From: Bacteroidales bacterium
Lineage (GTDB): Bacteria; Bacteroidota; Bacteroidia; Bacteroidales; UBA932
DNA length: 59,568 bases
NCBI GenBank assembly: GCA_017458265.1
Contig: JAFTFV010000042.1
Location: 1 to 59,568, forward strand
Direction of reading: 5' to 3'
Shown here: in pieces, positions 16,988 to 25,550 of the stretch
Layout: every line of letters starts with the position of its first letter
Numbering within the stretch: position 1 is the first letter of the stretch
Program-made: the position numbers and the translations under genes
The notes under the pieces: model-generated
What the model saw: only the letters and a program-made list of their open reading frames with translations
Database searches by the model: none
Told to the model about the DNA's origin: nothing

Positions 16988-19090
16988 TTACATTTCACGC
17001 ACGACGGTCTTCACGGAGGCGGAACTGCCGCCAACCTGGAATTCCCAGGTGCCGTGGGTGGGAACCATGTCGCGGGCATCGGCAGACCAGCTCAGGAGGA
17101 CGTCGTCGGTGAGTTTGAAACGCACTTTGACGGTTTCGCCGGCCTTGACGGGAACGCGCTGAAAACCGCGGAGGCTCTTGACGGGGCCTTCGGTGTCTTC
17201 GGCAAGACGGGTGTAGAGTTGGACAACTTCCACGCCGTCTACAGAGCCGGTGTTGGTGAGTGAAACCTCAAGCGTACGGCCCTTTATGCGGGGTTCTCCG
17301 TACTCGAAGGTGGTATAGCTCAGACCATAGCCGAAGGGGAAGAGAGGCTCGCCGCGGAAGTAGCGGTAGGTATGGCCTTCCATCGTGTAGTCTTCGAAAT
17401 CCGGAAGCTGGTCTGCGTTCTTGTAGAAGGTGACCGGAAGCTTGCCGGAGGGGTTCACGTCGCCGTAGAGGACCTCGGCAATGGCGGCTGCACCTTCCTC
17501 GCCGGGATACCATGCCTGGAGGATGGCGTCGCAGTTGGAGGTCTCAGGAACAAGGCCCATTGCAGAGCCGGAGAAGTTCACCAGAACCACTTTCTTTCCT
17601 GCCTCGTGGAGCGCTGCAATGAGTTCGCGCTGCACCTGAGGGAGTTCTATGGAGGTGCGGTCTCCGCCCTTGAAGCCTGGGAAGGAAACCTTCATTTCCT
17701 CGCCTTCCAGATGGGGTGAGATACCTCCGGCGAAGATTACCGTGTCATATCCCGAAAGGCTGTCAAGGACTGCCAGTACGTCGGTGGTGCCAAGGACCAG
17801 GCGGCATCCTTTCACGTAGGGAGCATCGGCACTGCGTTCACGGATGGCCTCAAGAAGGGTGAGGGTATGCTCGGGAATGGGGTTGTAGTTGCCCCAGAGC
17901 ATTTCTTTTTCATCGGCATTGGGGCCTACTACGGCTATGCGGGTATCGGGAGCAAGGGGCAGGATGCCGTCATTCCGGAGGAGAACCAGGCTCTCGCGGG
18001 CCATGCAGCGGGCAAGGGCAAGATGTTCGGGACCTTCAACTATGTCTTCTGAAAGGCCGTCCCACTGGGTAGGAAGGTTCTCCATCTCTCCAAGGCGGAA
18101 CCGCTGGGTGAGAAGGCGGAGGAGGCTGCGGTCTACGTCGGCCTCGTCAAGAAGACCGTTGGCTACGGCCTCGGGAATCTGTTCGTAGGATTCGCCGCAG
18201 TTAAGGTCTGTTCCGGCATGGATGGCGGCAGCGGCGGCGTGGGCCTTGTCCGGAGAGTAGTTGTGATATCCGGGAGTGAAGTCCTTGATGGCCCAGCAGT
18301 CGGAGGTGATAAGGCCCTTGTAGCCCCATTCTCCGCGGAGGATTGTGTTTATGAGGTAGTCAGATGCACCGCAGGGAACGCCCCTGAAGCGGTTGTATGC
18401 TATCATGACCTCCTGGACATGGGCTTTTACCACCAGGTCCTTGAAAGCGGGAAGATAGGTTTCGCGAAGGTCGCGTTCCGATACTTCTGCATTATATGTA
18501 TGCCTGTTCCATTCCGGGCCGGAGTGCACTGCAAAGTGCTTTGCGCATGCGTGGGCCTTGAGGACGGGTGCGTTCACGTCTCCCTGCAGGCCGTTCACTA
18601 CGGCAACGCCCATGCGGCCGGTAAGGTACGGATCTTCACCGTATGTCTCCATTCCGCGTCCCCAGCGGGGGTCACGGAAAATGTTTATGTTTGGAGTCCA
18701 GAACGTAAGTCCCTCATAATGACCAACGTGTCCCTTTTCCTTGGCCAGGCGGTTCTTGACGCGGGCTTCGTCGCTCACGGCGGTGAAGACGTCCAGAAGA
18801 AGGGCGTCGTCAAAGGATGCGGCCATGCCGATAGGCTGCGGGAAAGTAGTGGCCTTTCCGTTACGGGCCACACCGTGCAGGGCTTCGTTCCACCAGTTGT
18901 ACGCGGGAATCTCCTTCACCGGAGCATCCTCTGCGGTAACGGTGACCGGTGCCGACGGATGCATCATCAGCGACGCCTTCTCCTCAATAGTGAGTCCCTC
19001 GATGAGCTTTGCGGCCTTTTCCTCTGCCGATGGCTTAACATTACACGACATTACAGTCAAAATCGTTAAAAATACTATACGCTTTTTCAT
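16988..19090 (-). CDS. GH3 beta-glycosidase lipoprotein (beta-xylosidase/beta-glucosidase type)
   Basis: Family GH3 enzyme of 700 residues with a lipoprotein signal ending TVMSC. The barrel domain shows YNWWNEALHGVAR, PNINIFRDPRWGRGMETYGEDP, KHFAVHSGPEWNRH and LITSDCWAI (Asp nucleophile). The alpha/beta sandwich has IAVVGPNADE and LVNFSGSAM, and a C-terminal FnIII-like domain runs about 590-700. NWWNEALHG and SDC are more common in beta-xylosidase-like members; exact specificity is uncertain. The start at 19090 fits the signal peptide and a good promoter. The gene fills the space between two inverted repeat arms, stopping 11 bases from one and starting 25 bases from the other. Confidence 0.94.
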   Translation of the reverse strand: MKKRIVFLTILTVMSCNVKPSAEEKAAKLIEGLTIEEKASLMMHPSAPVTVTAEDAPVKEIPAYNWWNEALHGVARNGKATTFPQPIGMAASFDDALLLDVFTAVSDEARVKNRLAKEKGHVGHYEGLTFWTPNINIFRDPRWGRGMETYGEDPYLTGRMGVAVVNGLQGDVNAPVLKAHACAKHFAVHSGPEWNRHTYNAEVSERDLRETYLPAFKDLVVKAHVQEVMIAYNRFRGVPCGASDYLINTILRGEWGYKGLITSDCWAIKDFTPGYHNYSPDKAHAAAAAIHAGTDLNCGESYEQIPEAVANGLLDEADVDRSLLRLLTQRFRLGEMENLPTQWDGLSEDIVEGPEHLALARCMARESLVLLRNDGILPLAPDTRIAVVGPNADEKEMLWGNYNPIPEHTLTLLEAIRERSADAPYVKGCRLVLGTTDVLAVLDSLSGYDTVIFAGGISPHLEGEEMKVSFPGFKGGDRTSIELPQVQRELIAALHEAGKKVVLVNFSGSAMGLVPETSNCDAILQAWYPGEEGAAAIAEVLYGDVNPSGKLPVTFYKNADQLPDFEDYTMEGHTYRYFRGEPLFPFGYGLSYTTFEYGEPRIKGRTLEVSLTNTGSVDGVEVVQLYTRLAEDTEGPVKSLRGFQRVPVKAGETVKVRFKLTDDVLLSWSADARDMVPTHGTWEFQVGGSSASVKTVVREM

Positions 19091-19095
19091 AAACA

Positions 19096-19127
19096 CAAAT
19101 ATAACCAATTACTTTGATACATTCAAA
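19096..19127 (-). promoter_or_regulatory. Promoter for GH3 (-33 TTTG inside the repeat arm, -7 TATATTTG)
   Basis: On the minus strand TTTG (19124-19127) is followed by a 20-base spacer and TATATTTG (19096-19103), then the ATG 5 bases on. This matches the Bacteroidota consensus with correct spacing. The -33 box lies in the last 12 bases of the right repeat arm. Confidence 0.72.
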
Positions 19128-19382
19128 CCACCGTTTTCGTGCGTCAAAGGCCGAAAACGGTGGTTTGCCGTAGTTTAAACCCTGCCAAACCACCAAAAGC
19201 GCCCTTCCAGAGCTCCAAACGGTGGTTTGAATGTATCAAGCTAACAGCCTGCTAACTAGTTCCAGGCGCCATCAGGCGCCCCGTGGAGGGCGTGTCTTTG
19301 CAAATTGGGCGTCCGTTTACGAGCAAAGACATACTAGCCCGGAGCGGCGGGGGTGTATGAGGGGGCAGAGCCCCCTGTATTA
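19116..19382 (-). repeat. Right arm (267 bp) of long inverted repeat flanking GH3
   Basis: Reverse complement of 16709-16976 with about two differences. The outer end stops 9 bases from the GH92 stop codon. With the left arm it bounds a 2,674-bp cassette holding only the GH3 gene. Confidence 0.92.
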
Positions 19383-19391
19383 ATAGCAACA

Positions 19392-21968
19392 CTACCGGGC
19401 CCAGAGTTCGTCTACGAAGATGAAGCCGGGGGAGCCGGCGCCGGGGTGCCAGGAGGGGATGGTGCCGATGTTCCTGGCGAAGACCTTTACGTAGCGGGCG
19501 GTGCAGGAGACGGGGAGCTCTGCGTCCCAGACCTGAATGGTGTAGTCGCGCTGGTCCACGGTGGTGTCAAGACGGCCGGCGGGGGTGAAGTTCACTCCGT
19601 CCGAAGAGACGGAGAACTCCACGTAGCGCGGCATCCAGATCCAGGAGCGTGCGTCCTGGCAGAATCCTGCTCCTACGACACTCAGAGGGCGTTCTTCCAA
19701 GAGATCCAGTATGGCTGTGAAGTCTGTGTCCTGATAGCCCTGCCAGCCGCCGGTGCGCCAGTTAAGGCCGCCGCGGGTGCTGTCGATGAGGCCCTCGTCG
19801 CCGCCTGCGGTGTACTGCGAGCTGTAGCGGGAGAGTATCTTCACCGCCCTGTCTTTCTGCACTTGGCGTACGTGGCAGCGCGTTACGAAGCTCTTGCGGT
19901 AGTTCTTCTCAGACCAGGCGGTGAGCTCGCATGCTTCGTGAACCGTGAACGGTCCTTCGTAAACCATGGGCTCAGAACCCGCCACTGTATAATAGGTGGT
20001 GCCGTCTCCGCCTTTTATCTCCACGGCAAGGGAGTCAGTGAAGATATCGCTGTCCATCACGAAGTACGGATTGCGGATGAGGTTGTCCTGCATGGAGGTG
20101 AGATTGGTCCCCACCGGAGCGCCCGGGCATAGGGGATACCTGCCGATTGATGACAGCACGTACCATGCGCTCATCTGGCCGCAGTCGTCATTGCCGCAAA
20201 GCCCGTCCGGGGCCGATGTGTACAGCTTTTCCAGTATCTCACGCACGCGGGCGGCCCTTTTGTCGGCCCTGCCGATGGCGTCGTAGAGGTACACGATATG
20301 GTGGCTGGGCTCGTTCCCGTGGGCATACTGGCCGATGCAGCCGGTGATGTCGGCCTGCTTGCGTCCCGTGGTGCCCTCCGGCGTTTCGAAGAGAGCGTCA
20401 AGGCGGGCTTCAAAGGCCTCGGGGCCGCCAAGGGCCTTTATGAGGCCTGCGATGTCCTGCGGCACGAAGAAGCTGTACTGCCAGGAGTTGGCCTCTGTGT
20501 AGTTGTTGTTCACTTCGCGCGGGTCGAAGGGGCTGAACCACCTTCCGTTGAGCCTTGCCCTCATGAAGAGGGTTTCAGGGTCCAGCACGTTCTTCCAGTA
20601 CTGGGCGCTTTTCATGAACTCGCGGTAGTCGTCCTTGTGGCCCAGTTTCAGGGCCACCTGGGCGGTGCACCAGTCATCGTAGGCGTACTCCAGCGTCTTG
20701 GAGACGCTTTCGTGCTCGTCATCGGCAAGGACAAGCCCGTTTCGACGGAAACTGTCAAGGCCGAACTCCGTGGTAAGGGCCGATGCCTTCATGGCCTCGT
20801 AGGCCTTTTCGTAGTCGAAGCCCTTGATGCCGCGGGCAATGGCATCGGCAATGACGGGTGCGCTGTTGTAGCCTATCATGCAGTTGGTTTCGTAGCCGGA
20901 GAGCTCCCAGACGGGGAGTTTTCCCTGCTCTTCGTAGATGGAGATCATGGTGTTGATGAAGTCTCCGGTGCGCTCAGGCTCTATTTCGGAGAGGAGGGGA
21001 TGCAGGCCGCGGAAGGTGTCCCATGTGGAGAAGACGGTGTAGCGGTCCCAGCCGCCAGTGTTGTGCACCTTGCCGTCCATGCCGCGGTACTCACCGTTCA
21101 CGTCGGAATAGAGGGAAGGGTGGATGGCGGTATGGTAGAGGGCCGTGTAGAAGCGGATGCGGTGGTCCTTGTCGTTGTAGGGGCAGTTGACTTTCTTCAG
21201 GTATGCCTGCCAGGCCTTCTTGGCAGCCTTTTCCTGGGCGTCCACGCTCTTTGGGTATTCGGAGAGGAGGTTTTCGCGCGCGTTCTCCCATGAGACGGAG
21301 GAGATGCCGGCGCGGACGGTGAGCTTGCTGGAGGAGAAGCGGATATCGGCCTTGGGGCCGTTTACAGTGCTCTTTTTGGGCTTGTCGGAGAACTCCAGGT
21401 AGAAGTATATTTTCTGGCCGCGGGCCCAGCTGGAGGAGACGCGGTAGCCATAGCAGGCCTTGCCGTCCACGGTGATGCTGAAGTCGTCCAGGGGATCCCT
21501 GTGGGCAAGGTCTACGGTGATGTTAGCCCTGCCCTTGGAGAAGCTGTATTCGTGGATGGCGCTGCGGCGTCCTGCGGCAAGGCGCGCGGTGACGCCCGTG
21601 TCGCTGAGCTTCACCTCATAGTAGCCGGGAGTGGCGGTCTCGTTCACGTGATAGAAGGCCGACGGCTTGCCGCCCGGGGTGATGAGGATGTCGCACCAGT
21701 CGTCACATCCGGTGCCGCTCAGGTGGGTGTGCGAGAAGCCGTAGATTACCTTGTCTGAGTAGTGATAACCGCTACAGCCGTCCCAGTCACCCGCGTTGGG
21801 GCGGGTGTCAGGGGACAGCTGTATCATGCCAAAGGGATAGACTGCACCGGGGAATGTATGCCCGTGTGCGTCAGTTCCGATGAATGGATTTACGTACTGT
21901 GTAAGGTCCTGTGCGCTTGCCTGTGCAAGCATGAGGATTGCTGTGAGTAGAGCTGTCAACCGTTTCAT
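19392..21968 (-). CDS. GH92 alpha-mannosidase, secreted
   Basis: Exo-acting, calcium-dependent family GH92 enzyme of 858 residues with a signal peptide (MKRLTALLTAILMLAQASAQ). The N-terminal beta-sandwich starts YVNPFIGTDAHGHTFPGAVYPFG. The (alpha/alpha)6 domain carries WDTFRGLHPL and the family hallmark GLCGNDDCGQMSAWYVLSS. A C-terminal F5/8-type or CBM32-like sandwich covers about 715-858 (YVEFSVSSDGVNF ... VKVFARNIGTIPSWH). It would trim mannose from host or yeast glycans. The linkage is probably alpha-1,2 or 1,3 and is not readable from sequence. Monocistronic behind its own -7 box. Confidence 0.95.
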   Translation of the reverse strand: MKRLTALLTAILMLAQASAQDLTQYVNPFIGTDAHGHTFPGAVYPFGMIQLSPDTRPNAGDWDGCSGYHYSDKVIYGFSHTHLSGTGCDDWCDILITPGGKPSAFYHVNETATPGYYEVKLSDTGVTARLAAGRRSAIHEYSFSKGRANITVDLAHRDPLDDFSITVDGKACYGYRVSSSWARGQKIYFYLEFSDKPKKSTVNGPKADIRFSSSKLTVRAGISSVSWENARENLLSEYPKSVDAQEKAAKKAWQAYLKKVNCPYNDKDHRIRFYTALYHTAIHPSLYSDVNGEYRGMDGKVHNTGGWDRYTVFSTWDTFRGLHPLLSEIEPERTGDFINTMISIYEEQGKLPVWELSGYETNCMIGYNSAPVIADAIARGIKGFDYEKAYEAMKASALTTEFGLDSFRRNGLVLADDEHESVSKTLEYAYDDWCTAQVALKLGHKDDYREFMKSAQYWKNVLDPETLFMRARLNGRWFSPFDPREVNNNYTEANSWQYSFFVPQDIAGLIKALGGPEAFEARLDALFETPEGTTGRKQADITGCIGQYAHGNEPSHHIVYLYDAIGRADKRAARVREILEKLYTSAPDGLCGNDDCGQMSAWYVLSSIGRYPLCPGAPVGTNLTSMQDNLIRNPYFVMDSDIFTDSLAVEIKGGDGTTYYTVAGSEPMVYEGPFTVHEACELTAWSEKNYRKSFVTRCHVRQVQKDRAVKILSRYSSQYTAGGDEGLIDSTRGGLNWRTGGWQGYQDTDFTAILDLLEERPLSVVGAGFCQDARSWIWMPRYVEFSVSSDGVNFTPAGRLDTTVDQRDYTIQVWDAELPVSCTARYVKVFARNIGTIPSWHPGAGSPGFIFVDELWAR

Positions 21969-21973
21969 AATCC

Positions 21974-21981
21974 CAAATATA
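21974..21981 (-). promoter_or_regulatory. Promoter -7 box for GH92
   Basis: TATATTTG on the minus strand, 5 bases before the ATG, in the gap between the GH92 and ACP genes. Confidence 0.55.
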
Positions 21982-22007
21982 GGAATTATTCCGGTAAAAC
22001 AGGCTAT

Positions 22008-22247
22008 TTATCGTGCAGCAATTACAGTTTCGCAAATTTCTCCCACTGTCTTGGGGGCGGGAGTATCGGCAGGGAAGCGGATGCCAAACTTCTCCTCCAC
22101 GGCAAGCGACATGAGCATCATGGTAAGGGAATCAATCCCGAGCCCTGTCACAAGGGGAGTGTCGAAGTTTACGTTCGTGAGGTCTGTATTGGGTCTTACG
22201 ACGGCGATCACTTCCTTGAGTCCGTCAAATACGTCCTGTTTTGTCAT
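22008..22247 (-). CDS. Acyl carrier protein-like protein
   Basis: Acyl carrier protein of 79 residues. GLGIDSLTMM contains the Ser that would carry phosphopantetheine, and the helix pattern and acidic character fit an ACP. It is not the housekeeping AcpP type (no DSLD). It overlaps the upstream AMP-ligase gene by 4 bases (ATGA), so the ligase probably loads an acyl group on this carrier. Product of the pathway unknown. Confidence 0.88.
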   Translation of the reverse strand: MTKQDVFDGLKEVIAVVRPNTDLTNVNFDTPLVTGLGIDSLTMMLMSLAVEEKFGIRFPADTPAPKTVGEICETVIAAR

Positions 22248-23740
22248 ACTCGTGCTACTTTCATGCTGCCGGTGCGCTTGAAGTCTTCAGTGCGCACGGT
22301 CATCTTACGAATCTGGTGGGTTGTGGGCAGGGTGGCGTTCACCTTGTCTACGAGGGCCTGCATGTAGGCGTGGATGTCCTCGGGAGTCTTGCCGTCAAAG
22401 GCGGGCATGAAGGGGAGAATCTCGATGGAAATCACCTGGGCGCCGTTGAGGTCGTCTTCCTTTACCATGGCGTCGCGGACGCAAGGGTCGGCATAGAAGG
22501 GCTCTTCGAGGCTTTCGGGGCTCACATTCTCGCCGTTGGGGAGGATGATGAGGTTCTTGATTCGGCCCGTGATGTAGAGGAAGCCTTCCTCGTCGAAGCG
22601 GCAAAGGTCACCGGTGCGGAACCAGCCGTCCTCGGTGAAGGCCTCTGCGGTGCGCACAGGGTCCTTGTAATAGCCGGAGAAGACGTTGTCTCCCTTGATG
22701 AGGAGCTCTCCGTCCACGATTTTCGCCTCCTGGCCGGGATAAATCCTGCCGATGGAAGTGGGCTTCTGAACTGCATTTGCATTTGCCGATGTGAGGTTTG
22801 CGGTCTCAGTGAGGCCGTAGCCGAAGCAGAACTCGACGCCAAGCTTGGTGAAGATGTCAACAAGGCGCGGAGGAACGTTTGCAGCGCCGGAGATGATCAT
22901 GCGGAGCTCTCCGCCCAGGAACTGGGGACCGTACATCTTGACAAGGCCGGAGAGGATGTCGCAGATGCCGGGAACGATCACCAGGAGGGTGGGCTTTATC
23001 ATGGGCAGCTTGCCGATGGTGGCCTTCATGTCCTCTGCCGTGAAGAGGAGGTTTCCGGTGTAGAAGCAGCCGCAGGTGCCTGCGATGACTCCGAACACGT
23101 GGCTGAGGGGGAGAAGGGCGATATAGCGGTGTACGCCGATAACCTTGCCGGGCTTGAAGATGGCGTTGTAGTTGCCTCTCATGAGTGCCCTGTGGCTCAG
23201 GACTGCACCCTTGGGAGCGCCTGTGGTGCCGCCGGTGAAGAAGATGGCTGCGGGGCTTTCGGGGTCTACGTCAACTGAAGGGGCCTCTGTGTCTGCGATG
23301 GAGCCGGAAGGAAGCACCTTGGTGCCCTTGATGCCCTCTGTGAGGGGCATGAACTCTTCGCGGACGAAGATGGCGGCGATGTCGAATTTCATGCAGCATC
23401 CTGCCACTGCGGGAGCGGGCAGCTGTGCCGGGAAGTTCATCACAACATATCCTGCCGATGTTATGGCAAGGAAAAGCTCTATTGCGTTCTGGCTGTTGCG
23501 CTCGAAGACTGCGATGTGCGAGCCCTTGGGAAGGCCCAGGCCTTCAATGAAGGCGCGGCGGCGTGCCACGCGGTGGCCAAGCTCTTCGTAAGTGATGGTG
23601 TTTGTCTGGTCGCTCAGGGCCGGATTGCTTGCATACTGCTTTGTAAACCAGTCAACAAACTGTCCCATTGTTGGAAGATAGGGGATACTCTCGAACTCTT
23701 CCTTGGGGAGCATGTTGTGAAAATACTCTGTGTTTGTCAT
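22244..23740 (-). CDS. AMP-dependent acyl-CoA/acyl-ACP synthetase
   Basis: ANL-superfamily ligase of 498 residues that activates a carboxylic acid with ATP and transfers it to a thiol. Core motifs in order: FFTGGTTGAPKGA, GYGLTETANLTS, GWFRTGDLCRFDEEGF, GRIKNLIILPNGENVSPE, and the C-terminal RTGSMKVAR with its catalytic Lys. An ACP gene follows with a 4-base overlap, pointing to an acyl-ACP rather than an acyl-CoA product. It is divergent from a GNAT gene across a short shared promoter. The acid substrate cannot be read from sequence; a fatty acid for lipid or secondary-metabolite synthesis is a fair guess. Confidence 0.9.
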   Translation of the reverse strand: MTNTEYFHNMLPKEEFESIPYLPTMGQFVDWFTKQYASNPALSDQTNTITYEELGHRVARRRAFIEGLGLPKGSHIAVFERNSQNAIELFLAITSAGYVVMNFPAQLPAPAVAGCCMKFDIAAIFVREEFMPLTEGIKGTKVLPSGSIADTEAPSVDVDPESPAAIFFTGGTTGAPKGAVLSHRALMRGNYNAIFKPGKVIGVHRYIALLPLSHVFGVIAGTCGCFYTGNLLFTAEDMKATIGKLPMIKPTLLVIVPGICDILSGLVKMYGPQFLGGELRMIISGAANVPPRLVDIFTKLGVEFCFGYGLTETANLTSANANAVQKPTSIGRIYPGQEAKIVDGELLIKGDNVFSGYYKDPVRTAEAFTEDGWFRTGDLCRFDEEGFLYITGRIKNLIILPNGENVSPESLEEPFYADPCVRDAMVKEDDLNGAQVISIEILPFMPAFDGKTPEDIHAYMQALVDKVNATLPTTHQIRKMTVRTEDFKRTGSMKVARV

Positions 23741-23772
23741 TATTTATAGGTTTTAGGTTTCGTAAAAACGTG

Positions 23773-23801
23773 CAAAGATAGCAATTTTTTAACTATCTTT
23801 G
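23773..23801. promoter_or_regulatory. Divergent promoter with mirrored -7 boxes
   Basis: GCAAAGATAG and CTATCTTTGC form an inverted repeat around a T-rich centre. Read in both directions this gives TATCTTTG: 23794-23801 for the GNAT gene (ATG 8 bases on) and 23773-23780 on the minus strand for the AMP-ligase gene. Confidence 0.6.
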
Positions 23802-23809
23802 CGCTAATT

Positions 23810-24940
23810 ATGACTAAAACCGATATTGCCGCAGTTCCCGTACAGGGAAAGAAAATGCTCAGGGAGTTCATAGAATTCCCCTTGAAGCTCTACAAAGGTT
23901 CAGACAAGTGGGTGCCAGCATTCGAGGATGACGAGTTCAAGTCCCTCGGCCCAAAAAACGCGTCCCTGGAGTTCTGTGAACGCGAACTTTACCTGGTCTA
24001 CAAGGGCGGTGAAGTGGCCGGGCGCGTTGCCGCAATCATCAACCGTCACGCCAATGAGAAGTGGAAGGAGAACACCGTCCGATTCGGCTGGATAGACTTC
24101 ATCGAAGACTTCGATGTAGCAAAGAGCCTAATCGACGCAGTGGTGAGCTGGGGCAAGGAGCGCGGCGCCACCAAGATAAAGGGCCCGCTGGGCTTCACGG
24201 ACATGGACCGCGAAGGTCTTCTTGTAGAGGGTTTCGAGAACGAGAGCCCCTTCACCGTAATCTATAATTATCCGTATTACGGAGAGTATCTGGAGCGCAT
24301 GGGCTTCACCAAGGATGTAGACTGGACCCAGAGGGTCATGGACATCCCTTCGGAGCTTCCTCCCATGTTCCAGTATGCAGACAAGGTTTCGGAGCGTTTC
24401 GGCATCCGTATATATACCGCAAGTTCTCTCAAGAAGATGGCAAAACGCGGCCGTGAGATGTTCCACGTCCTGAATGAGGCCTTTGCCGGGCTGTATGAGT
24501 ACACAAAGCTCTCCCAGGAGCAGATAGACGGTTATGTGAAGCAGTACGTGCCCATCCTGAACAAGGACCTTGTGGCGTTTGTCGTGAACGAAAAGGACGA
24601 ACTGGTTGGCTTCACGGTGACGATGCCGCACATATCGGCAGCTGTGAGGAAGGCGAAGGGACGCATCTTCCCCTTCGGCTGGATTCACCTTCTGCCGGCG
24701 CTGTCTCCTAAGCGCAATGACACCACCGAGGCCCTTCTAATCGGCATTCTTCCCGAATACCAGGCAAAGGGTGCGGCGTTCCTGATGTTCAAGTACCTGA
24801 TGGAAAACTATCAGCGCCTTGGTATCAAGCACATGCTCATGAACCCCCAGCTGGAAGAGAACCACAAGGTCCAGACCCTCTGGGACAACTTCGACACCCG
24901 CCCCTACCAGCGCCGCCGCTCTTATGTGAAAGAGATCTGA
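23810..24940 (+). CDS. GNAT-like N-acetyltransferase
   Basis: Protein of 376 residues common in Bacteroidota. The N-terminal half has SDKWVPAFEDDEFKSLGPKNAS and GPLGFTDMDREGLLVEGFE. The C-terminal half has the acetyl-CoA-binding-like segment LLIGILPEYQAKGAAFLMFKYL and then NPQLEENHKVQTLWDNF. It may acylate a small molecule or lipid head group; the acceptor is unknown. It faces the AMP-ligase/ACP pair across a shared promoter, so a joint pathway is plausible but unproven. The DUF1963 gene follows after one base. Confidence 0.8.
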   Translation: MTKTDIAAVPVQGKKMLREFIEFPLKLYKGSDKWVPAFEDDEFKSLGPKNASLEFCERELYLVYKGGEVAGRVAAIINRHANEKWKENTVRFGWIDFIEDFDVAKSLIDAVVSWGKERGATKIKGPLGFTDMDREGLLVEGFENESPFTVIYNYPYYGEYLERMGFTKDVDWTQRVMDIPSELPPMFQYADKVSERFGIRIYTASSLKKMAKRGREMFHVLNEAFAGLYEYTKLSQEQIDGYVKQYVPILNKDLVAFVVNEKDELVGFTVTMPHISAAVRKAKGRIFPFGWIHLLPALSPKRNDTTEALLIGILPEYQAKGAAFLMFKYLMENYQRLGIKHMLMNPQLEENHKVQTLWDNFDTRPYQRRRSYVKEI

Positions 24941-24941
24941 T

Positions 24942-25550
24942 ATGGCAATAGGGATAAAACTGGAAAGGACCGAGACCGAACTCTTCTGCTCCTCCAAGTG
25001 GTGGGGAGACCCTGACATGCCCGCAGACATGGAGTATCCCTTCACGGAGGATTATCCGCTCACTTTCATATGCCAGATAGCGTGCGAGGACATCGCCCCC
25101 TTCGACCCTGAAGGCCGCCTGCCCCATGAGGGCATGCTCTACGTCTTTGCCGCAGTGGACGAATATGCAGGGTACGAGAGCCCGGTTCATAACGGCATCG
25201 GCCTGTGGCCCCGCAAGCAGGTGGTGGTGAAATACACCAAGGCCGTCAATTTCGAGACCTTCCGCAGCGCCATCTTCGAAGACGAGGACGGCAATCCCGT
25301 CACGGAACCCGCCCTCAAGATGACCTTCTGCTCCTGTGCCGATGACGCCGACTGCACCAAACTCCTCGGAAGGCCCTTTTTTGCCGATGTCCTCCAGCAG
25401 CTTCCCGGTCACGTGAATTTCCTGCAGATAGACTCCGGCACCGCCGGCCTCCAGTTCTACGACGAAGGCCAGCTGAACCTCCTCTACTCCGAGCCAGACT
25501 TCGCCAAGGCCAAGTGGCACCTTGTAAAGGGTTATCTGTCTTCGTTATAG
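24942..25550 (+). CDS. DUF1963 (YwqG-like) protein
   Basis: Cytosolic protein of 202 residues without signal or membrane segments. The pattern CSSKWWGDPDMPADMEYP, then LTFICQIACEDIAPFDPEGRLPHEGMLYVF, and the late FLQIDSGTAGLQFYDEGQLNLL match the DUF1963/YwqG family of unknown function. It begins one base after the GNAT stop, so they form an operon. Its last 19 bases overlap the 3' end of the convergent GH43 gene. Confidence 0.78.
   Translation: MAIGIKLERTETELFCSSKWWGDPDMPADMEYPFTEDYPLTFICQIACEDIAPFDPEGRLPHEGMLYVFAAVDEYAGYESPVHNGIGLWPRKQVVVKYTKAVNFETFRSAIFEDEDGNPVTEPALKMTFCSCADDADCTKLLGRPFFADVLQQLPGHVNFLQIDSGTAGLQFYDEGQLNLLYSEPDFAKAKWHLVKGYLSSL

Noticed and set aside
22241-23278. Plus-strand open frame opposite the AMP-ligase
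   Set aside because: The minus strand encodes all ANL-family motifs; the plus frame has none.
25532-25550. Frameshift or annotation error where the DUF1963 and GH43 genes overlap
   Set aside because: Both stop codons are clear and both C-termini look natural, so it is a simple tail-to-tail overlap of 19 bases.
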